Below the pieces are notes generated by a model. The model did no database searches, was not told the DNA's origin, and was given only the letters and a program-made list of their open reading frames with translations. The position numbers were made by a program, and so were the translations under genes. Shown here piece after piece: positions 5,280-5,416 of a stretch of 5,416 nucleotides of DNA (position 1 is the first letter of the stretch; every line of letters starts with the position of its first letter). The stretch comes from JAZDGX01 sp043806645 (lineage in GTDB: Bacteria; Eisenbacteria; RBG-16-71-46; CAIMUX01; WJJG01), in NCBI GenBank assembly GCA_043806645.1, contig JAZDGX010000247.1, positions 1-5,416 of the forward strand, in the 5' to 3' direction.

Positions 5280-5416
5280 ATGAGCAAGCTCGTCGAATGC
5301 GTTCCCAACATCAGCGAGGGCCGTGATCGCCGCGTGATCGATGAAATCGCGCGACAAGCGGCGGAGACCGAAGGGGTGACGCTGCTCGACGTCGATCCGG
5401 GCGCGGACACCAATCG
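5280..5416 (+). CDS. ftcD: Glutamate formimidoyltransferase, N-terminal part (cut by the window edge)
   Basis: Transfers the formimino group from N-formimino-L-glutamate to tetrahydrofolate, releasing glutamate at the end of one histidine-degradation route. Forty-five whole codons are visible. They start MSKLVECVPNISEGRD and include GVTLLDVDPGADTNR (32-46, last codon incomplete), both hallmark stretches of the FtcD N-terminal domain. The ATG at 5280 has AGGAGG at 5267-5272, 7 bases upstream. Whether the protein is the monofunctional transferase (about 300 residues) or fused to cyclodeaminase cannot be told from this window. It lies 382 bases after the PHP gene, behind a repeat-rich gap, so it is probably a separate transcription unit. 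Other hut genes would be expected beyond the right edge but are not visible. Confidence 0.93.
   Translation, partial: MSKLVECVPNISEGRDRRVIDEIARQAAETEGVTLLDVDPGADTN

Noticed and set aside
4828..5283. Plus-strand open frames across the 4898-5279 gap
   Set aside because: They overlap the PHP gene in another frame and read through repeats of 40 and 42 bases, which would shift frame between copies. The products are Arg/Pro/Ala-rich with no motif.

Overview
The window is a GC-rich bacterial segment with five complete or nearly complete genes and a sixth cut by the right edge. G or C dominates third codon positions, and genes start with strong AGGAGG-type ribosome binding sites. One product (YceI-like) has a signal peptide and belongs to a periplasmic family, so a Gram-negative host is likely. 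No gene fixes the phylum. The P5C dehydrogenase is of the group shared by eukaryotes and some bacteria, not the PutA type. I see no tRNA, rRNA, CRISPR array, transposase or phage gene.

Left part (minus strand, reading right to left): a YceI-family exported protein (2343 to 1678), then after 119 bases a delta-1-pyrroline-5-carboxylate dehydrogenase (1558 to beyond base 1). The latter makes glutamate from the proline breakdown intermediate and lacks only its last residues.

Middle (plus strand): a 200-base divergent gap leads to a tight three-gene cluster. It holds mutY (2544-3707; adenine glycosylase with Fe-S cluster and a C-terminal Nudix domain), an 86-residue stand-alone beta-barrel protein like domain 2 of translation factors (3710-3970), and a PHP-family phosphoesterase (3971-4897). 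The genes are 2 and 0 bases apart, so co-transcription is very likely. All three could act on nucleic acids or nucleotides, but a shared pathway is inference.

Right part: a 382-base noncoding gap (4898-5279) is the least ordinary stretch. It carries three tandem 40-42 base direct repeats. The last overlaps the left arm of a 166-base inverted-repeat element with perfect 30-base arms, and a decayed partial copy lies beyond it. After it starts ftcD (5280 to beyond the right edge), glutamate formimidoyltransferase of histidine catabolism. The two outer genes therefore both feed glutamate, from proline and histidine.

I found no clear new multi-gene system. The best leads are the inverted-repeat element, the MutY with a nearly complete Nudix box, and the translation-factor-like/PHP gene pair.
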